The translations under genes and the position numbers were made by a program. A stretch of DNA of 64,000 nt from Novosphingobium hassiacum (GTDB lineage: Bacteria > Pseudomonadota > Alphaproteobacteria > Sphingomonadales > Sphingomonadaceae): assembly GCF_014196055.1 (NCBI RefSeq), contig NZ_JACICY010000002.1, positions 446,553 to 510,552 of the forward strand. The letters run 5' to 3'. Position 1 is the first letter of the stretch, and every line of letters starts with the position of its first letter. Positions 53,875-63,697 of this stretch are shown here, piece by piece. The notes under the pieces were generated by a model. The model searched no databases. It had not been told where the DNA came from and saw nothing but the letters and a program-made list of their open reading frames with translations.

Positions 53875-55074
53875 ATGCAAAACGCAGCCTCAAGTAGCGG
53901 ACTTCGGACAGTCGTAGTCTGCATGCTTGCCAACAACCTTACGCTGGGCCTGATTTACGGCACCTTCGGAGCGATGCTGTCGAGCAACGAGCAGGCTTTT
54001 GCCGTGGCGCGTGACACCATCTCGTTCGGAATGAGCGCGGTGGCGACCACGACCGGGCTTTCCGCGCTGCTCATGGGCAAGGTCGTACGGCGGATCACGC
54101 CCCGGATCGCGATTCTGATTGGAACGCTGTCTGCCGCCGTGGCTTTTGGCGGCCTTGGCCTGACCACGAGCATTACTGTGGCCTTGGCCATGTGGGCGTT
54201 GCTTGGTTTCAGCGCCGCCATGGCAGCCATACTTGGGCCGGTCGCCATCGCCGCAGAGTTTTTTCCCGCAAAGTCAGGCAAGTTCCTGGCGATGGTCAAC
54301 CTGCCCGTGGTCCTGTTCGTCAGTCCCTGGCTGGTGACCGCCATTCTCCCGGCACTGGGACGGGACGGGGTGTATATGGCGATGGCATTGTGCCTGCTGC
54401 CGATCAGCCTGCTGGTCTTGCTGGCCTTGCCCAAAGGCACAGGAACCACGGCAGCCCCCCCCCCCCCCCGTTCGGGCAAGCCGGATCAGACGATGCTTTC
54501 GCGCGCCGATTTCTGGCTTATCACACTTGGCATTGCCGTGATTGCCGGCACCGGCACGGCCTTCACGGTTCATGCAATTCCCTATGCCCAGGCCGAAGGC
54601 TTGAGCGTTTCCGCATCGGCGCTGATGTTCTCTGCTTATATGGGCGCTGGTCTTGTTGGGGTGCCGTTCTTCGGATGGCTGGCAGACCGCATCGGCGCGC
54701 CGCGTGCCCTGGCGCTATCGGGCTTGGTTCAATGCCTTTGCTGGGCGGGACTGGGAACCATGCCCCCAGTGGCGTTCGTGCCGATCGCCGCCCTGCTGGG
54801 CGCTGCCACAACCCCGCTGACCACACTGCATGGCGCGGCGATGGCACAGATATTCGGTGCGGCCAGGGTAGGCACGGCGATGGGATACAGCTTCGCCATC
54901 AAGCTGCCCTTCCTGTTCGTTGCGGCACCGGCAGTTGGCTACGTCTATGTCAAGCTTGTCGACTACCGCCCTGCCCTGCTTGCGGTCTCGGCCACACTTG
55001 TCGTGGCGGTCATCCTTCTTTTGATTGGCGGGCGCCTGGGGCGGGCGATGTCTGCACGCCAGGTCAACGCCTGA
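53875..55074 (+). CDS. MFS transporter
   Basis: A 399-residue major facilitator with twelve predicted helices: six before and six after a central loop at residues about 190-205. The motif GWLADRIGAPRAL is the conserved MFS signature. The loop reads GTTAAPPPPRSGK and is encoded across a run of 15 C residues (54455-54469). A GGGAGAG ribosome-binding site precedes the ATG. Its neighbourhood suggests uptake or export of the compound degraded by the nearby enzymes. The 225-bp gap upstream is divergent with the amidohydrolase and contains no other gene. Confidence 0.88.
   Translation: MQNAASSSGLRTVVVCMLANNLTLGLIYGTFGAMLSSNEQAFAVARDTISFGMSAVATTTGLSALLMGKVVRRITPRIAILIGTLSAAVAFGGLGLTTSITVALAMWALLGFSAAMAAILGPVAIAAEFFPAKSGKFLAMVNLPVVLFVSPWLVTAILPALGRDGVYMAMALCLLPISLLVLLALPKGTGTTAAPPPPRSGKPDQTMLSRADFWLITLGIAVIAGTGTAFTVHAIPYAQAEGLSVSASALMFSAYMGAGLVGVPFFGWLADRIGAPRALALSGLVQCLCWAGLGTMPPVAFVPIAALLGAATTPLTTLHGAAMAQIFGAARVGTAMGYSFAIKLPFLFVAAPAVGYVYVKLVDYRPALLAVSATLVVAVILLLIGGRLGRAMSARQVNA
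54455..54469 (+). repeat. Homopolymeric tract of 15 C residues within the MFS gene
   Basis: The run encodes the poly-proline loop of the transporter in the frame as given. A change of one base shifts the frame and truncates the protein after six helices. Tracts this long are unusual in a coding sequence and are also a common site of sequencing error. Confidence 0.9.
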
Positions 55075-55111
55075 ACATACCGATCGACCACTAGATGGAG
55101 TTGCGCAAAGA

Positions 55112-55855
55112 ATGCCGGTAAACACAGAAATTGCTTTGGACGGCCGCGTCGCGGTGATCCGCCTCGATCGCCCCGGCGCACTCAATGCCCTGGGAGGCAA
55201 ACTTCTCGACGCACTCGATGCGGCGCTCGATTCCGTGGCGAGCCTGCCCGACGCACGCGTTGTGGTCATCACCGGATCGGACAAGGTGTTTTCGGTGGGG
55301 GCAGATCTCAAGGAAGCTCTGCCCGACCGCGACGAACGCATCGCCCGGATGCACCGGCTTGCCTTGCGCATTACAGGCTTTCCCCTCCCCACGATCGCCG
55401 CGATCGAAGGCTGGGCGCTGGGGGGCGGGATGGAACTGGCGATGGCATGCACATTCCGCGTCGCCGCACCGGGGGCCAAACTCGGCTTGCCCGAGATCAA
55501 GCTGGGCGTCATTCCATCTTATGGCGGCACGCAGCTGGCACCGCGCCTGATCGGCAACAGTCGCGCGCTAGAACTGCTGTGCCTTGGTGATCCCATAACG
55601 GCCGAGCGGGCCGAAGCGATCGGCCTTGTCAACTGGCTGGCCCCGGAACAGGGCGGCGCACTCGCTCTGGCAATGCAGCGCGCAGGCGCGCTGGCAGAGC
55701 GTCATCCGGCGGCCATTCGCGCAGCGCGGCAGGCGGTGGACGAAGGGTCCGCGCTGGCGCTTGACGCAGGGCTTGCGGTCGAAGCCCGCGTCAGCGCAGC
55801 GTTGATGTCCGGAACTGACGCGCCCGATGCCGCAGCAGCGTTCCGGGCACGATGA
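55112..55855 (+). CDS. Enoyl-CoA hydratase/isomerase family protein (canonical hydratase-type)
   Basis: A 247-residue crotonase. The oxyanion-hole segments are FSVGADLKE and GWALGGGMELAMACTFRVA, and both catalytic glutamates are present: GGGMEL and LGLPEIKLGVIPSYGGTQLAPRLIG. This supports hydration of enoyl-CoA in beta-oxidation. Chain length or ring preference is unknown. ATG at 55112 gives the family N-terminus; no strong ribosome-binding site. It follows the MFS gene by 37 bp in the same direction. Confidence 0.9.
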   Translation: MPVNTEIALDGRVAVIRLDRPGALNALGGKLLDALDAALDSVASLPDARVVVITGSDKVFSVGADLKEALPDRDERIARMHRLALRITGFPLPTIAAIEGWALGGGMELAMACTFRVAAPGAKLGLPEIKLGVIPSYGGTQLAPRLIGNSRALELLCLGDPITAERAEAIGLVNWLAPEQGGALALAMQRAGALAERHPAAIRAARQAVDEGSALALDAGLAVEARVSAALMSGTDAPDAAAAFRAR

Positions 55856-55864
55856 GGCAAACGC

Positions 55865-56674
55865 CTATTGTCCCGTAAAGCCAGGCTTGCGCTTTTCGCG
55901 GAAGGCGGCAACGCCTTCTGCGAAATCGCCGGTCCTGCCCGCCGCGCGCTGGTTGACGCGCTCGCGCTCCAGAGCCTGAGGGAAGTCGCCGGTCATGCCC
56001 TGCCTTATGGCTTGCCGGGTCAGCGCATAGGCAGCTGTCGGGCCTGCGGCGAATTTCTCGGCAAGGGCGTCGGCCCGCGCGTCAAGCTCCTCGTCCTCGA
56101 CCATTTCATAGATCATGCCCCACTGCGCTGCCTTTTCGGCCGGAATGCGTTCGCCCAGCATCATCATCGCCGAAGCCCTGCCAGCGCCGATCAGCCGGGG
56201 AAGCCACCAACTGCTTCCGGCATCGGGCACCAGACCGATATTGACGAAAGCCTGGAGGAAATAGGCCGTGCGCGAGGCGACGACGACGTCTGCCGCCAGC
56301 GCCAGCATGCACCCCGCGCCCACCACCGGGCCACGCAGGGCAGAGACGATTGGAACGCGCAGGGCAAAGAGTTGCTGCATGATGGGATTGTAGTGTTCTT
56401 CGAGCACGGCCCCGGCATCGAACCCGTCCGACCCCACGGGCGACGAGCCGGCGGAAAGATCGGCGCCGCTGGAAAAGCCTTTGCCCTCGCCACTCAGCAC
56501 CAGAACACGTATCGAAGTATCGCTTTCCACGATGTCGAGCGCGCGGCGGAACTCGGTCAGAAGCGGGCGGCTCAAGGCATTAAGAAACGCCGGGCGGTTG
56601 AGGCGCAGCCGGGCGATCCCCGCTTGGACGCAGAAGGCAATGTTCTCGAACGATGGGGAAGTTTCAGGCGACAT
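55865..56674 (-). CDS. Enoyl-CoA isomerase, PaaG-like crotonase
   Basis: A 269-residue crotonase. FSSGADLSAGSSPVG and GPVVGAGCMLALAADVVVASRTAYFLQAFVNIGLVPDAGSSWWLPRLIGAGRA are close to PaaG (1,2-epoxyphenylacetyl-CoA isomerase). The first hydratase glutamate is replaced (GAGCML), and the second position sits in GLVPDAG, so isomerase rather than hydratase chemistry is expected. The real substrate may be any unsaturated or epoxy acyl-CoA. It uses the ATG at 56674. It converges on the canonical hydratase (10 bp between stops) and is divergent from the second MFS gene. Confidence 0.88.
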   Translation of the reverse strand: MSPETSPSFENIAFCVQAGIARLRLNRPAFLNALSRPLLTEFRRALDIVESDTSIRVLVLSGEGKGFSSGADLSAGSSPVGSDGFDAGAVLEEHYNPIMQQLFALRVPIVSALRGPVVGAGCMLALAADVVVASRTAYFLQAFVNIGLVPDAGSSWWLPRLIGAGRASAMMMLGERIPAEKAAQWGMIYEMVEDEELDARADALAEKFAAGPTAAYALTRQAIRQGMTGDFPQALERERVNQRAAGRTGDFAEGVAAFREKRKPGFTGQ

Positions 56675-56858
56675 GGCAGATCCGTAAGCTGGGCTACGCG
56701 GCTGGCGACGCAAAGCCGGTGAAGCCGACGCATCTAGTCCAATTACCCGGCAAAGTATGGTGGAGCCTTGGCGATGGCAGTCCCGGCGCAGTATCGGGTG
56801 CAGGTCCAGTCAAGTCTTACCCTATGCAGCCCCTCCGCGCGCTGGCAGAACGGCGGGC

Positions 56859-58241
56859 ATGGATCACGACGCTGCCCTCGATTGCCGACTGGCCGTGCCT
56901 GCAGCGTCGGGCGCAGTGGGCAGGGATGCATGGGTCGCGCTTGCCCTGCTGACGGCCGCCTACACTATCAGCTTTGTCGATCGGACCGCCGTCAGCGTCG
57001 TACAGGACCGCATCAAGGCGGAACTGTTGCTGACCGACTGGCAGATCGGCCTCATGATCGGCCCCGCTTTCGCCATTGTCTATTCGCTGGCCGGATTGCC
57101 GCTCGCCCGCCTGGCCGAACGGCGTGACCGCGTCAGGCTGCTGGCCTGGTGCGTCGGCGTATGGTCGATCATGGCCATGGCCTGCGGGCAGGCGCGCAGC
57201 TTTGCCGGCCTGTTCATTGCACGGATGGGCGTCGGCATCGGTGAGGCCGGCGGCAATCCGGCGTCACATTCACTGATCGCCGAGTACTTTCCCGAAACAC
57301 GCCGATCGACAGCGATCGCGATCTACACGCTCGGTGCGCCGCTCGGCGCGTTTCTTGGCGCAGCAGGCACGGGCTGGCTGGCCGGACAGATGGGCTGGCG
57401 GAACGCGTTTCTGATGCTTGGTATTCCGGGGTTCGTGCTGGTTGCGTTGATCCTGCTCTGGCTAAGAGATCCGACGCGCGCCGCCGGCAAGGTTGCGGTG
57501 CTCGGCAAGGCAGCAGCCATTCCTTCGTTTGGCGCGGTAGCGGGCAAGCTCGTGCGCAATTCTGCCTTCAGACATCTCGTCTGGGGCGGTTCGCTAGTCG
57601 TGCTTGTCGGCTATTGCCTTGCTGCCTTCCTACCCGCCCTGCTGGTGCGCAGCTATGGCCTGCCACTGGCACAAGTTGGCTTGTTGACCGGTCTGGTCGG
57701 CGGGCTTGGCGGCGGTATCGGCACGCTGGTCGGCGGCTTTCTGGGTGATCGCTGGGCCATGGGCCGTCCTGCCCGATTGGCGATGCTGGCGGCTCTTGCC
57801 GTGTTGCCCGCGCCAGCCCTTATCGCCGGCGGTATCCTCTCGCACGACCTTCATCTCGCCGTCGCCGGGTGCTTTTTCGGGATGATTGCGATCTATGGCT
57901 ATGTTGCGCCTGCCTTTGCACAAGTCCACGCGCTCGCCGAAGAACGCAGCCGCGCGACGGTGACGTCGATCTACTATCTCGTCACCAACCTCGTCGGCCT
58001 TGGCATCGGTCCGCCACTGCTCGGCGCACTCAGCGATTTCTGGGCAAGGGGCAGGCTTGGCCTTGATTCCGCAGGGTTCGTGCGCGCCTGCCTCACCCAA
58101 GGCACCACCCCGCAATCCGGCTGCGCCCCGGCCATGGCGCACGGCATGGAAATGGCGCTGGTGGCGATGAGCCTGCTGCCGCTGGCGGCTGCCGTACACT
58201 TCATGCTGGTCGCGCGCCGCTATCGCCAGCAAAGCGCCTGA
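56859..58241 (+). CDS. MFS transporter, spinster-like
   Basis: A 460-residue major facilitator. RDAWVALALLTAAYTISFVDRTAVSVVQDRIKAELLLTDWQIGLMIGPAFAIVYSLAGLPLARLAERRDRVRLLAW carries the spinster-type N-terminus and the loop 2-3 motif. The helix 5 region has GIGEAGGNPASHSLIAEYFPETRRSTAIAIYTLGAPLG. Twelve helices are predicted. Related transporters appear in aromatic and sterol degradation clusters. The ATG at 56859 (MDHDAALDC) is chosen; the frame begins at 56757. It converges with the TetR gene (6 bp between stops). Confidence 0.88.
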   Translation: MDHDAALDCRLAVPAASGAVGRDAWVALALLTAAYTISFVDRTAVSVVQDRIKAELLLTDWQIGLMIGPAFAIVYSLAGLPLARLAERRDRVRLLAWCVGVWSIMAMACGQARSFAGLFIARMGVGIGEAGGNPASHSLIAEYFPETRRSTAIAIYTLGAPLGAFLGAAGTGWLAGQMGWRNAFLMLGIPGFVLVALILLWLRDPTRAAGKVAVLGKAAAIPSFGAVAGKLVRNSAFRHLVWGGSLVVLVGYCLAAFLPALLVRSYGLPLAQVGLLTGLVGGLGGGIGTLVGGFLGDRWAMGRPARLAMLAALAVLPAPALIAGGILSHDLHLAVAGCFFGMIAIYGYVAPAFAQVHALAEERSRATVTSIYYLVTNLVGLGIGPPLLGALSDFWARGRLGLDSAGFVRACLTQGTTPQSGCAPAMAHGMEMALVAMSLLPLAAAVHFMLVARRYRQQSA

Positions 58242-58247
58242 CCGCGT

Positions 58248-58901
58248 TCAGGGGCAGCAGAACCTTTCGATCATCGCCGCAACGTCCGCGTTCCATTGCG
58301 GATCGCCAAGCCTGCCTTCGTCGATCCAGCGTTGATCGAGCGTTTCGAGCAGGCGTACAGGACACCCGGTCAAGGACATAATCATGATCGCCGCCCGCCC
58401 GGTGTCCACAGACGGCCGGTAATGCCCCCGCTCTTTCAGGTCATCGATCACCGCGTGCAAGGCGGCAACGATCGTGTCAGGTCGTCCTGCCCTGTCCTCA
58501 AGCCGCCGACCGGCCCGGTCGTGAACGAACACGGCGTTGAACAGCTTGCCGGCAAGACGCTCGCGCAAGTAGATCTCGCTCAGGCAGTCAACAATCTGCC
58601 GCGTGTGATCCTGTTTGGCACGGGCCAGATCCGCCGTCAGACCATCGAGCCGGTCGCGTACCCGCACCAGCGACTCGTCCAGCAAGGCGGCGATCAGGCC
58701 TTCCTTGCCGTTGAAGTAATAGCGCACCATTTCGGGTGATGTTCCTGCCGCCGCCGCGATGTCGCGCAAGGTCAGGGCATCGGCTGGTCGATTGGCCAGC
58801 AAATCCTCCAGCGCGCGTATCAGCGTTTCGGGAACATCCTCCCGCCGATCCCGGCGCGGTCGACCACGCGGCCTCAGAGGATGTCCGCTGTTACTGGTCA
58901 T
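58248..58901 (-). CDS. TetR family transcriptional regulator
   Basis: A 217-residue regulator. The HTH covers [55 protein letters not shown] (residues about 22-76), with recognition helix [10 protein letters not shown]. The ligand domain is C-terminal with FCCP at the very end. A basic tail [13 protein letters not shown] precedes the HTH. It is divergent from the aminoacylase/BVMO operon with 172 bp between, so it is the likely repressor of that operon; the intervening sequence shows no obvious perfect palindrome. Confidence 0.92.
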   Translation of the reverse strand: MTSNSGHPLRPRGRPRRDRREDVPETLIRALEDLLANRPADALTLRDIAAAAGTSPEMVRYYFNGKEGLIAALLDESLVRVRDRLDGLTADLARAKQDHTRQIVDCLSEIYLRERLAGKLFNAVFVHDRAGRRLEDRAGRPDTIVAALHAVIDDLKERGHYRPSVDTGRAAIMIMSLTGCPVRLLETLDQRWIDEGRLGDPQWNADVAAMIERFCCP

Positions 58902-59073
58902 GACTGTAGCTGCAAACGCATCCCTTATTGTGCAAGCGGCCAATTTTGGGCTCTCGACGCCCCTCGGACCAGCGCGCACCATCATCCCACACAATGAATG
59001 CGCCAAGCCAGCCGCGAAGCCAATGCCCAGCATTGCCATCGAACAGGTCTGAAGGCGCACCGGGAGACTAACC

Positions 59074-60831
59074 ATGGCGCTTGAGGCCACCGAATACGAC
59101 ATCGTTATCCGCAATGGCCTGATCGCCGACGGGCTGGGCGGCGAACCCGTTCCGGGCGACGTTGCCGTACTTGGCGACAAGATCGAGCGGGTTGGCCTTG
59201 TCCTTGGCCGGGGACGGGAAGAGATCGACGCCACCGGCCTGCTCGTCACACCGGGTTTCCTCGATATCCATACCCACTTCGATGCGCAGGCGATCTGGGA
59301 ATCCCGGATGTCACCGGCCAGCGAACATGGCGTCACCACCGTCGTCTTCGGCAACTGTGGCGTCGGATTTGCGCCCTGCCGCGAACGAGACCGGGACAGC
59401 CTCATCACGCTGATGGAAGGCGTGGAGGATATCCCCGAGGTCGTCATGGCAGAAGGTCTGACCTGGGAATGGGAAACCTATCCGCAGTTCCTCGATGCGG
59501 TGGCAAGCAGGCCACACGACGTCAACATGGCGTCCTACCTGCCCCACGCGCCCTTGCGCCTCTATGTCATGGGCGATCGCGCCAGCGCAGGCGAAGTGGC
59601 GACGCCGGAAGACCGCGCCACGATGGCCCGCATCGCCGCCGAAGCGATGAAAGCAGGTGCGATCGGCTTTGCCACATCGCGCAGCCTGTTTCACCGCAGT
59701 GCCAACGGTGAGCCGATCTGCACGCAGGATGCCGAAGAGGCCGAACTGCTCGAGATCGCACAAGCCATGGGCGAGCCAGGAAGTGGCGTGCTGCAGGTGG
59801 CCGTCGATTTCGGGGGCACAAGGTCGCTGGACGAAGAATTCGGCATTCTCTCTCGCGTTGCCCGCACGTCAGGCCAGCCGCTGACCCTGCCGATTGCGCA
59901 GATCCATTCGGATCCGGATCTGTGGCGCAGGATCATGGACAAGGTGGGCGAGGCCAACGCCAGCGGGGCAAATGTCTGCGCCCAGGCCCTGCCGCGCGGC
60001 ATTGGCGTGATCTTCGGACTGGACCTTTCGGCCCACCCGTTCTTCCTCAAGCCTTCTTACCGCGAAATTGCCGATCTGCCGATGGCTGACCGCGTCGCCG
60101 CGCTGCGCGATCCGGCGCGGCGGGCGCGCATCCTGACCGAAGGCCCCGTCGATTGCCACCTGCCGGTAGCCGCCACGATCAACCGTTTCGAGGGCATGTA
60201 CGAGATCGGCAATCCGATTGACTACGAACCGGTGCCTGAAAGCTCCATCGTAGCGCGTGCCGCTGCGCTCGGTATCACGCCCGAGGCCCTGGCCTACGAC
60301 ATTCTTGTGGCTCACGGGGGCGAGCCTGCGCTCTACATGCCTTTTGCCAACTACGCGGCGGGCAACCTCGATGTCGCGCTTGAAATGCTGCGCCACCCCG
60401 ACATCGTCCTCGGGCTTGGCGATGGCGGCGCGCATTACGCAGTCATCTGCGATGCCAGCTACCCCACGTTCCTGCTGACCCACTGGGTGCGCGACCGCGT
60501 GCGTGGCGAACGCATCGGCGTGCCCGAAGTGATCCGAGCCCTAAGCCATGATACCGCCAAAGCGGTCGGGCTCGATGATCGCGGAGTCATCGCACCGGGC
60601 TATGCTGCCGATATCAACCTGCTCGATCTTGCTGCGATGCGCCTGCCCTCGCCGCGCGTCACACACGACCTGCCAAAGGGCGGCAGAAGGCTGAGTCAGC
60701 GGGCGGAAGGCTATGTCGCCACTATCGTCAACGGCCACGTAACCTACCGCAACGGCGTGCCGACAGGTCAGCTGTCAGGAAAGCTCGTGCGCGGGCGGCA
60801 GGCCGCGCCATCCCGCCAGGTCATGGCTTAA
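59074..60831 (+). CDS. N-acyl-D-amino-acid deacylase-like amidohydrolase (amidohydrolase 3)
   Basis: A 585-residue amidohydrolase. The zinc motif is [15 protein letters not shown] (His66, His68), followed by [11 protein letters not shown], where Cys95 corresponds to the bridging Cys of D-aminoacylases. [20 protein letters not shown] near the C-terminus supplies the catalytic Asp. [12 protein letters not shown] at the N-terminus and the C-terminal [29 protein letters not shown] are typical. The true substrate may be a cyclic amide or lactone instead of an N-acyl-D-amino acid. It is the first gene of an operon with BVMO and hydrolase (13 bp to the BVMO ATG). Confidence 0.88.
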   Translation: MALEATEYDIVIRNGLIADGLGGEPVPGDVAVLGDKIERVGLVLGRGREEIDATGLLVTPGFLDIHTHFDAQAIWESRMSPASEHGVTTVVFGNCGVGFAPCRERDRDSLITLMEGVEDIPEVVMAEGLTWEWETYPQFLDAVASRPHDVNMASYLPHAPLRLYVMGDRASAGEVATPEDRATMARIAAEAMKAGAIGFATSRSLFHRSANGEPICTQDAEEAELLEIAQAMGEPGSGVLQVAVDFGGTRSLDEEFGILSRVARTSGQPLTLPIAQIHSDPDLWRRIMDKVGEANASGANVCAQALPRGIGVIFGLDLSAHPFFLKPSYREIADLPMADRVAALRDPARRARILTEGPVDCHLPVAATINRFEGMYEIGNPIDYEPVPESSIVARAAALGITPEALAYDILVAHGGEPALYMPFANYAAGNLDVALEMLRHPDIVLGLGDGGAHYAVICDASYPTFLLTHWVRDRVRGERIGVPEVIRALSHDTAKAVGLDDRGVIAPGYAADINLLDLAAMRLPSPRVTHDLPKGGRRLSQRAEGYVATIVNGHVTYRNGVPTGQLSGKLVRGRQAAPSRQVMA

Positions 60832-60844
60832 AGGGAGCGCGATC

Positions 60845-62794
60845 ATGACGACGACCACCACTGAAGACATCGCCTCGAGTCAATTCGACGAGGTCGCCGC
60901 GCGCGATGCACTCGCCATGGCAACGACCAACGTCCTGCGTATTGCGCTGTATCAGGCCACCGGGGACGAGGAATTGGCGCTGTTGCCGGTGATCAAGGCC
61001 TCGTTCTGGGCCGGTGCCTATGAAGTACCGGTGCTGGACCCGGCCTATGACGACCTCGTCCGCGAAAAGGCGCTCGCTTTCCTGCGTTCGGGCAAAACGA
61101 GCCTCTGCGAGGCGCCCGACGATGCGATGCTGCACCGGCTGATGGAGAATATGGTCGGCGAACCGGTCAACGACTATCTCTTCAGCTTCGGCAAGGAGGA
61201 GGCCAATTTCACGCCGTTTCCGCGCGGGGTGGAATGGCCTGCCGACCGCCCCAGTGCCGAAACGGTCGCTGGCTACAACGTCATCGTCATCGGTGCCGGT
61301 GCGGCGGGGCTCGTCGCTGCCGCGCACTTGCGGCGGCTTGGCATCGCCTTCACGGTGATCGAGCGCAACCACGATGTCGGCGGCACATGGCTGACGAATG
61401 ATTATCCGGATGCCCGCGTCGATATCGCCAGCCACCACTATCAGCTCACGCTCACCCGCAATCACCCGTGGAAGCACTGGTACGCAACCCAAGGCGAACT
61501 GCTGGACTACCTGCGCGGTGTGGCCGACGAGTTCGACCTTCGACCGGATATCCGCTTCGAAACCGAACTGACCGATGCCAGCTGGAACGAGCAAACCGCA
61601 AAGTGGGACGTAGCGCTCCGCGCTGCCGATGGGTCGTGCGAGACGCTCTGCGCCAGCTTCTTGATCAGCGCGGCGGGTCTGTTCAACGCGCCCAACATGC
61701 CCGACATTCCCGGAATCGAAGAGTTTGCCGGCCCCATCTTTCACACCACGCAGTGGCCGCACGACTACGACTATGCAGGCAAACGCGCTGGCGTGATCGG
61801 GGTCGGCTGCACCGGCGCGCAGCTGATGCCAGCGGTCGCGCGCAAGGCATCGCACGTCTCGGTGTTCCAGCGTTCGCCACACTGGGTTTCGCGCATGGAC
61901 CACTATCGCGACCCTGTTCCGGACGCATTCCAGTGGCTGATGGACAACGTGCCACATTACTGGAACTGGCATTGTTTCAACGTATTCTACACGCTGTATG
62001 CCGATGACGGCGCGCTCCAGCAGATCGATCCGGAATGGCAGGCGCAGGGCGGACAGATCAACCGTAAGAACGATCTCCTGCGTGAGAACATCCGCCAGAA
62101 CATCATCGCCGAATTTCCCGACGATCCGGCTTTTGCCGCCTCGCTGATGCCTAGCTGGCCGCCCTTCGCCAAACGTCTGGTGGTCGATAATGGCTGGTTC
62201 GACGCGTTGAAGCAGCCGCACGTCGATCTGGTCACGCAACCTATCGAACGCATGGAGCCGCGCGGCATAATGACCGCTGATGGACGTTTGCACGAACTTG
62301 ACATGATCGTAGTGGCCGGCGGCTTCAAGGCCGAGCGCTATCTCTGGCCGGTCGCCTATACAGGGCGCGCGGGCGTGACGCTCGAACAGGCCTGGGCCAA
62401 GGATGGCGCGCGGTCCTATGTTGGCGTGACGATGCCCGATTTCCCCAACATGTTCATTATCTATGGCCCGAACATGCAGGCGCGTTCGGGCGGTTTGTTC
62501 GCCTGGATCGAGCTTTGGGCGCGCTACAGCCTCGATTGCATCGTCCAGACCATAGCCGGTGGTCATCGCACGATCGAATGCAGGCGCGAGGTGTTCGATG
62601 CCTACAATGACCGGCTGGATGCCGCGCAGGATCAGTGCATCTGGGGGATGGACGGGATCAAATCCTACTACCTCAACGAACATGGACGGCAGGTCGTGAA
62701 CAATCCGATGCGGCCGTCGCAGACATATGCTTCGATCCGTCACGCCGATCTGGCAGACTATCACCTCGATCAGGGACAGCAGGCCGTTTCATGA
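60845..62794 (+). CDS. Baeyer-Villiger monooxygenase (4-hydroxyacetophenone monooxygenase-like)
   Basis: A 649-residue flavoprotein that inserts oxygen next to a ketone using NADPH and O2. The first Rossmann motif GAGAAG is at 150-155, and the BVMO fingerprint FAGPIFHTTQWP is at 294-305 (FxGxxxHxxxW). A second dinucleotide site is GVGCTGAQ. The 140-residue N-terminal extension (NVLRIALYQATGDEELALLP) matches the long extension of HAPMO, and the total length is also close. It has a strong AAGGGAG ribosome-binding site. It ends by overlapping the hydrolase ATG (ATGA). Substrate is unproven; aromatic or cyclic ketones are plausible. Confidence 0.92.
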   Translation: MTTTTTEDIASSQFDEVAARDALAMATTNVLRIALYQATGDEELALLPVIKASFWAGAYEVPVLDPAYDDLVREKALAFLRSGKTSLCEAPDDAMLHRLMENMVGEPVNDYLFSFGKEEANFTPFPRGVEWPADRPSAETVAGYNVIVIGAGAAGLVAAAHLRRLGIAFTVIERNHDVGGTWLTNDYPDARVDIASHHYQLTLTRNHPWKHWYATQGELLDYLRGVADEFDLRPDIRFETELTDASWNEQTAKWDVALRAADGSCETLCASFLISAAGLFNAPNMPDIPGIEEFAGPIFHTTQWPHDYDYAGKRAGVIGVGCTGAQLMPAVARKASHVSVFQRSPHWVSRMDHYRDPVPDAFQWLMDNVPHYWNWHCFNVFYTLYADDGALQQIDPEWQAQGGQINRKNDLLRENIRQNIIAEFPDDPAFAASLMPSWPPFAKRLVVDNGWFDALKQPHVDLVTQPIERMEPRGIMTADGRLHELDMIVVAGGFKAERYLWPVAYTGRAGVTLEQAWAKDGARSYVGVTMPDFPNMFIIYGPNMQARSGGLFAWIELWARYSLDCIVQTIAGGHRTIECRREVFDAYNDRLDAAQDQCIWGMDGIKSYYLNEHGRQVVNNPMRPSQTYASIRHADLADYHLDQGQQAVS

Positions 62795-63684
62795 CCGCGA
62801 TCAGGACCATTGCAACGCCCGTTCTCGATGTGGCCTATGAAGAGCATGGATCTGTCGGAGGCATACCAGTAGTCCTGCTTCACGGATTCCCTTATTCGCC
62901 ACGAGCCTTTGACGCGGTGGCTCCGATACTCGCCGGCAGGGGCTTTCGCGTCATCGTGCCCTATCTTCGCGGTTTCGGACCGACGCGTTTCCGTAGTGAC
63001 GCCGCCACGCGATCGGGTGAGCAGGCCGCGCTCGGCACCGATCTGATCGACCTTGTAACGGCGCTCGGGCTGGATCGCCCGCTTGTCACCGGATACGACT
63101 GGGGCGGGCGTGCGGCCTGCGTAGCTGCGGCGATCCGGCCCGATCTGTTTCGCGGCCTCGTCACCTGTGGCGGATACAACCTGTTCGGACCACCGGTAAC
63201 GCATCCCCTCTCGCCAGAGATGGAACACGTGCTGTGGTATCAGTATTACCTGCATACCGAGCGTGGCCGTGCAATGCTCGATACAAACCGCCGTGGTTTT
63301 TGCCGCCTGCTGTGGAAGCTGTGGTCACCCCAATGGGCCTTCGACGACGAGACCTTTGCCCGTTCTGCCGAAGCGCTCGACAACCCGGACTTCGTCGAAG
63401 TTGTGTTGCATTCCTACCGGCACCGGGCAGGCCTGGTTGCAGGCGATCCAGCCCTGCGTGACCTCGCCGAAAGGCTGGAGCGCGAACAGCCGTCAATCAC
63501 CGTCCCCACGGTCGCGCTCTATGGCGCGGCCGGACTGTTGCCCGCAGCGATCGCCACCCAGCGCGAACGCTTCCCGGGCGAATGGCAATATCGCTCGCTT
63601 GCCGGTGTGGGCCACAACGTACCCCAGGAGGCGCCGTCAGCTTTCGCCGACGCCGTCCTGACGCTCACCGCATGCGGCAATTAA
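62791..63684 (+). CDS. Alpha/beta hydrolase with Asp nucleophile
   Basis: A 297-residue alpha/beta hydrolase. The oxyanion HG-x-P segment is HGFPYSPRAF (31-40), the nucleophile elbow is GYDWGG with Asp103, and His275 lies in GVGHNVPQEAP. Asp rather than Ser at the elbow is typical of epoxide hydrolases and haloalkane dehalogenases, not of esterases. Coupling to the BVMO by a 4-bp overlap suggests it works on the product or a related intermediate, so either the substrate is an epoxide or halogenated compound, or an Asp-type enzyme does ester hydrolysis here. Confidence 0.9.
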   Translation: MTAIRTIATPVLDVAYEEHGSVGGIPVVLLHGFPYSPRAFDAVAPILAGRGFRVIVPYLRGFGPTRFRSDAATRSGEQAALGTDLIDLVTALGLDRPLVTGYDWGGRAACVAAAIRPDLFRGLVTCGGYNLFGPPVTHPLSPEMEHVLWYQYYLHTERGRAMLDTNRRGFCRLLWKLWSPQWAFDDETFARSAEALDNPDFVEVVLHSYRHRAGLVAGDPALRDLAERLEREQPSITVPTVALYGAAGLLPAAIATQRERFPGEWQYRSLAGVGHNVPQEAPSAFADAVLTLTACGN

Positions 63685-63697
63685 CCGGCGTGCCGGG

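Noticed and set aside
60821..62764. 647-residue frame antisense to the BVMO gene
   Set aside because: Shadow of a gene with complete BVMO motifs; no family features in the antisense product.
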